DNA from: Campylobacterales bacterium
GTDB lineage: Bacteria; Campylobacterota; Campylobacteria; Campylobacterales; QNZT01
Length of the DNA stretch: 10,059 nucleotides
Assembly: GCA_027080605.1 (NCBI GenBank)
Contig: JALWRO010000351.1
Span: 1-10,059 of the forward strand
Direction: 5' to 3'
Of this stretch, positions 6,602-10,059 are shown piece by piece. The notes under the pieces were generated by a model. The model made no database searches. It was not told the origin of the DNA and was given only the letters and a program-made list of their open reading frames with translations. The position numbers and the translations under genes are program-made. The stretch's first letter is position 1; the number at the start of each line of letters is the position of its first letter.

Positions 6602-8252
6602 CTTTAACCTTGAGAGAGGGATTATCTTCTATATCGGCATATTGCATCTCTTCATGAAGTGCAAAGCGGATTGTAAAACGGACACCCTCTGCGTCGTTAT
6701 GTACTTCCAGACGACCGTTCATATTTTGCTCGATAATGGTTTTGGACATATAGAGCCCGATACCCGTCCCTTTGCCCTCCTCTTTGGTGGTGAAGTAGGG
6801 GTCAAAAATACGCTCGATCACATTTTTGGGTATGCCTCCGGCATTGTCGGAGATTTCGAGTACGATCTCATCGTCTGTTTTATAACTTTTGATGCGTACA
6901 CGCTTATCCGGTGGATCCTTCTGGATCAGTGCGTCTTTGGCATTGGAAAGAATATTCAGCACGACTTGTGAAAATTCGCTGGGATAGCCTTCCAGTTCAA
7001 GGGTTTCATCCAGCTCTGTTTCGAGGGAAATGGTATGGTTTCTGAAACTGGCATCTACGAGCTCGATCGTGTTGTGTACGATGTTGGAGATCATGAAGTG
7101 CTCTTTGATTTTGTTGGGTTTGAAAAAGTTGCGGAAATCATCGATGGTTTTGGACATAGTGGCGGTCAGTTTTTTCCCTTTGTCGATCGATTTTTCCATA
7201 AACTCATCATCGAGTTCATCCATCTGGTAACTAAAATAGATATTTTGCAGTACCAGTCCCAGGGCATTGAGCGGCTGTCGCCACTGGTGGGCAATATTGC
7301 CGATCATCTCACCCATTGCCGCCTGTCGTGACTGCTGGATGAGCAGCTGTTCGTTTTTGCGACTCTTTTCACTCTCTTCCCGGACTCTTTTGTCGAGGTT
7401 TCTGTTCAACTCTTCGAGCTCTTGCGATTTTTCCGCCAGTGCCCGGGTACGCTCTTCGACACGTTTCTCCAGTTCGTCATGAGAGCGTCGGAGTTTCTCT
7501 TTGGAGTGGGCGAGGTTTTTGATCATGATATTGAAGTCTCTGGCAAGATCTGCGATCTCATCATCCCTTCGGATGGGCACGGTGACGTTGAGATTGCCTT
7601 TGGCGACTTTTTTGGCAGTATCGGTCAGTTCCAGGAGGGGGATGAGGATATAGCGTGCCAGCAGATAGGAGACTGCGAGGATGATTACAACAGAGCCGAG
7701 TGTAAGAGAGAGCAGAAAAAGGTACATCGTCTTGATGTTGTGGTTGTATTGTGCCAGTGAGAAATCGATATGTATCCATCCCCAGTCGATGCCTGATATG
7801 ACGACAGGCATGGTGTAGTGAAAGACTTTTTTCCCGATTTGTTTCTCATCGATGATTTTATAGACTTCATGTCGCTTTTGAAATTGGGTAAGTTGAGAGG
7901 GAAGCTGCTCGAGCAGTTCCCATTTCTCTTTCTGCGTTTTGATGACTGTTCCGTCGCGTTTGGTGACGGTGATGTTGTAGATCTTCGGATTTTTGGCGAT
8001 CACGGCGAGATTGTGTTCGACGATGAAACTGTCGTCGTCATTGACCATGGCGTCTTCGCAGACAAGTGAGATCGAGTTTGCGAGCGTTTTCGCTTCGGAG
8101 TGCATCACTTCGATGAGGGAGTTTTTCTGCATTGGAAATGTTGCCAGGGCGTAGAATACGATCAAAAAGAGCAGGCTTAACAGAAAAGAGAAAAAGATCT
8201 GCCGAAAGATCTTTTTCCTGAATGTCGAAGTGAAATTGTGCGTACGCTGCAT
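6594..8252 (-). CDS. Membrane sensor histidine kinase with periplasmic domain and HAMP (HK1)
   Basis: This 552-residue kinase has a first transmembrane helix at about 18-38, a periplasmic sensor region at about 39-174, and a second helix at about 175-202. A HAMP linker follows (about 199-251, ending with DEIADLARDFNIMI). A long charged coiled coil (about 250-310) leads to the H-box IAHQWRQPLN with phosphoacceptor His322. The ATPase domain carries an N-box near 429-442, DNAGGIP (469-475), FDPYFTTK (483-490) and GKGTGIGLYM (493-502), followed by an acidic tail of about 20 residues. The periplasmic part contains a stretch (about 90-165, ITVTKRDGTVIK onwards) compatible with a Cache/PAS-like fold, which is a guess. 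It starts 8 bp after the TolC-like gene and overlaps the HD-GYP gene by 8 bp. Only a weak Shine-Dalgarno is seen. Its catalytic core is the closest relative of HK2 in this window. Kinase identity is secure; the stimulus is unknown. Confidence 0.94.
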   Translation of the reverse strand: MQRTHNFTSTFRKKIFRQIFFSFLLSLLFLIVFYALATFPMQKNSLIEVMHSEAKTLANSISLVCEDAMVNDDDSFIVEHNLAVIAKNPKIYNITVTKRDGTVIKTQKEKWELLEQLPSQLTQFQKRHEVYKIIDEKQIGKKVFHYTMPVVISGIDWGWIHIDFSLAQYNHNIKTMYLFLLSLTLGSVVIILAVSYLLARYILIPLLELTDTAKKVAKGNLNVTVPIRRDDEIADLARDFNIMIKNLAHSKEKLRRSHDELEKRVEERTRALAEKSQELEELNRNLDKRVREESEKSRKNEQLLIQQSRQAAMGEMIGNIAHQWRQPLNALGLVLQNIYFSYQMDELDDEFMEKSIDKGKKLTATMSKTIDDFRNFFKPNKIKEHFMISNIVHNTIELVDASFRNHTISLETELDETLELEGYPSEFSQVVLNILSNAKDALIQKDPPDKRVRIKSYKTDDEIVLEISDNAGGIPKNVIERIFDPYFTTKEEGKGTGIGLYMSKTIIEQNMNGRLEVHNDAEGVRFTIRFALHEEMQYADIEDNPSLKVKDE

Positions 8253-8260
8253 GTCTGAGG

Positions 8261-9685
8261 TTACTGTTGTCCGGCTACCAGATCGAGTGAGGCGTAGGCG
8301 AGCATTTTGTCAAAGAGGGTTTTATAGTATTTCGCTTTGATCTGCGCTTCATGAATCTGTGCTTCGAGGACATCTTTGGTCTCGACCATATCCGCCTGAT
8401 AGGCACGGGTGTTGAGATCTCTGTTCTTTTCGGCGGTAACGACCGTTTTGGAGAGGATATTCGCCTGCTCTGTATTGCTCAGAGCATCGAGGTATCCCTG
8501 TTTTGCCTGAAGGGCGATTGCCTGTTTGAGGCGCTTCTCCTGCTCTTTGAGTTGCAGCAGCCGGAGCTTTGCTTTTTCGGTTTGTGCGGTGGTGCGAAAG
8601 CCGTTGAAAAGGTTCCATGAAGCACCAACGCCTACTGTCCAGGAGTCGTCGTTCTGAGGGGTGGACATACCTCCGTCGTAGTTGTTGTCGATATGCTCCG
8701 CTTTGGCGAAGAGTCCGACGTTTGGCTTGTATCCGCTTCTGGCTTCGTCGATTTTTGCTTTAGCAACGTCAAGTGCTTTGCGGAGTATGGCGAGCTGTTT
8801 GTTGTGGCGGTAGGCATTTTGGACGATTTGTACGGCTGCCGGGAGTTTTTTGCTTGCGTAGGAGGGTGCCTGCAAGGTGAGTTCCTCTTCGGGAGAGAGT
8901 CCCATTGCGAAGGCGAGGGCAGATTTTGCGAGAGATGCTTTGGTACGGTACTCCTGATCCATCGCTTTGAACATATCGTAAGCGAGTTGTGTTTTGTAAT
9001 AATCTGTCTTTTTGACTTTTTTGCTGCCGTTTTTGTACATGTCCGCGGTTAGATCCTTTAACAGTGTCATGCGTTCGCTGGTGTCGTGCATGAGCTCGGA
9101 AATGTGTTCGGTCAAGATAGCGCTGTAGTAATATTTGCGTATGTCGAACGTCACCTCTTCCGCAGTACGCTGATCTTTCTGCGAGGCGATCTCTTTGCCC
9201 AGTTTCGCCTGTTTTTGCAGTGCCGAAATTTTACCGCCGCTGTAGAGCGGGTAGGTGAGTTCGACCGATGCCTGCGACGTGCGGTCGCCCATGACCACGG
9301 AAGTAAAGTCGAGCGGAATTTGTGTCGGAGGAAGCATATTTGCATTGATCATCTGCTGTACCTGCGGTTTTTGTGCATCTGGTGCGGAGATGAGTGCCAG
9401 CGCATTGGTCAGGTTTTGCGGCAGGGCGAACGAGCCTTTGGTGACGTTGATGAGATCTTCATCACGTTTGATATAGCCGACCTGGAGATCGAGTGAAGGG
9501 AAGTTCGCGGACATCGCTTCTTTATATTGTGCTTCGGCAATTTTGGTATCGAGTGCCGAGATCTTTTTCTGCTGATTGTTTTGCAGTGCGGTTGTGATTG
9601 CCTGATCGAGGGTATAGGTTTGTGCCTGCGCCTGCTGCAAAAATGCGGCGGCAATAAGTGCGACGGCGGTAATGTGCGGTTTCAT
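8261..9685 (-). CDS. TolC-family outer-membrane efflux protein
   Basis: This 474-residue protein begins with a signal peptide (hydrophobic core about 6-16, probable cleavage after AQA at 19-21), so the mature protein starts near residue 22. It shows the two-fold internal repeat of TolC/OEP proteins. Each half has long Gln/Ala/Lys-rich helices and one characteristic strand turn, YPLYSGGK (145-152) and WNLFNGFR (357-364). The stretch RAYQADMVETKDVLEAQ (427-443) is a typical second-half motif. Such proteins form trimeric outer-membrane channels that dock to a periplasmic adaptor and an inner-membrane pump. No adaptor or pump gene follows in this operon; they could lie beyond the right edge, or the channel could serve pumps encoded elsewhere. 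The region 78-135 is an unusually long first-half segment, likely a surface loop or extra periplasmic element. The gene starts 2 bp after the binding-protein stop and has a strong AAGGAG. The substrate cannot be stated. Confidence 0.92.
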   Translation of the reverse strand: MKPHITAVALIAAAFLQQAQAQTYTLDQAITTALQNNQQKKISALDTKIAEAQYKEAMSANFPSLDLQVGYIKRDEDLINVTKGSFALPQNLTNALALISAPDAQKPQVQQMINANMLPPTQIPLDFTSVVMGDRTSQASVELTYPLYSGGKISALQKQAKLGKEIASQKDQRTAEEVTFDIRKYYYSAILTEHISELMHDTSERMTLLKDLTADMYKNGSKKVKKTDYYKTQLAYDMFKAMDQEYRTKASLAKSALAFAMGLSPEEELTLQAPSYASKKLPAAVQIVQNAYRHNKQLAILRKALDVAKAKIDEARSGYKPNVGLFAKAEHIDNNYDGGMSTPQNDDSWTVGVGASWNLFNGFRTTAQTEKAKLRLLQLKEQEKRLKQAIALQAKQGYLDALSNTEQANILSKTVVTAEKNRDLNTRAYQADMVETKDVLEAQIHEAQIKAKYYKTLFDKMLAYASLDLVAGQQ

Positions 9686-9687
9686 GG

Positions 9688-10059
9688 TTAGTGCTCCTTC
9701 TGTTTTAATCGACGGTATTCTCGCTGGATTTGCTGGACAATGCGAATATCATCCAGGCTGTTTTCGACAATCTTGTCACATTTGAAAACCTGGAGAATCT
9801 GTTTGCCTCTGGGGGTTTTGTTGAGGTTGAATGCAATTTTCCGGTAATTGATGATATTTTTTTTGGAGTAATCTCTTCTGAAAAAACTTCCGTTGTTGAC
9901 CGGAATGGAAAAAGTATAAACCGGTTTGAGTTTTCGGGCGATTTGCGGATTGAGTTCCGCCGCCAGTTCAAACGATTGTCTGGTGACGAGTGCCGCATCC
10001 GATTTTTTGAAAAAGAGTTTCATGATCGCTTTGTTGTACTGTTTGACATAGCCTGTTTT
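9688..10059 (-). CDS. Probable PhnD-like periplasmic substrate-binding protein, C-terminal part
   Basis: Only the last 123 residues are visible. The frame is open through the right edge: twelve codons upstream of the ATG at 10023 (KTGYVKQYNKAI) continue the same protein, so that ATG is not the start. The sequence resembles the C-terminal lobe of phosphate/phosphonate-type (PhnD/SsuA-like) binding proteins: KSDAALVTRQSFELAAELNP, a strand-like KLKPVYTFSIPV, an aromatic/basic SFFRRDY, and a closing helix pair with TPRGKQILQVFKCDKIV. In this family such proteins capture a small anion or other solute in the periplasm and deliver it to an ABC transporter or a sensor kinase. No permease or ATPase gene is present downstream; instead a TolC-like channel and HK1 follow, which favours a sensing role, but this is inference. 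The domain call rests on pattern recognition of a fragment and is only moderately sure. Confidence 0.62.
   Translation of the reverse strand, partial: KTGYVKQYNKAIMKLFFKKSDAALVTRQSFELAAELNPQIARKLKPVYTFSIPVNNGSFFRRDYSKKNIINYRKIAFNLNKTPRGKQILQVFKCDKIVENSLDDIRIVQQIQREYRRLKQKEH
9694..9699 (-). promoter_or_regulatory. Ribosome binding site of the TolC-like gene
   Basis: AAGGAG on the - strand lies 8 bases before the ATG at 9685 and inside the last codons of the upstream binding-protein gene. It is the best Shine-Dalgarno sequence seen in this operon and fixes the start of the signal peptide. Confidence 0.8.

Noticed and set aside
10000..10023. ATG at 10023 as the start of a 111-residue small protein
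   Set aside because: The frame stays open to the window edge with protein-like residues upstream, and the visible part matches only the C-terminal lobe of a larger binding protein, so this Met is internal.

Overview
The window looks like a chromosomal segment of a Campylobacterota (epsilonproteobacterial) bacterium, probably a free-living, environmental, Sulfurovum/Sulfurimonas-like lineage. The reasons are the dnaB-comEC neighbourhood, the short ComEC without a metallo-beta-lactamase domain, and two histidine kinases with the H-box form IAHQWRQPLN that is abundant in that phylum. The assignment is made by eye, not by a search. Coding density is extremely high: no intergenic gap exceeds 25 bp, so there is no gene-free stretch to describe, and no tRNA, rRNA, CRISPR array or insertion sequence was seen.

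Left part (1-2536, + strand): a replicative DNA helicase gene (dnaB) missing its 5' end at the window edge, followed by a comEC-type DNA-uptake channel gene. The comEC GTG start shares one base with the dnaB stop codon. The two genes serve replication and competence.

Right part (2533-10059, - strand): one tightly packed six-gene run read right to left. It holds the C-terminal part of a probable PhnD-like periplasmic binding protein (cut by the right edge), a TolC-type outer-membrane channel protein, a membrane histidine kinase with a periplasmic sensor and HAMP domain (HK1), a REC-PAS-PAS-HD-GYP response regulator predicted to degrade c-di-GMP, a REC plus PAS-like response regulator without a recognised effector domain, and a second histidine kinase with a multi-spanning membrane sensor (HK2). 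Spacings are 2, 8, -8 (overlap), 0 and 25 bp, so co-transcription is very likely. The promoter must lie beyond the right edge, because no gap here is long enough for a conventional one.

The working model is a multi-input phosphorelay. Periplasmic signal, possibly through the binding protein and HK1, and membrane signal through HK2 converge on two related receiver domains, with c-di-GMP hydrolysis as the one clear output. HK1 and HK2 share nearly the same catalytic core but have unrelated sensor halves, and the two receivers are also related. The block therefore looks like a duplicated and diversified kinase-receiver set. The left and right parts converge on a single TTAA that supplies both stop codons.
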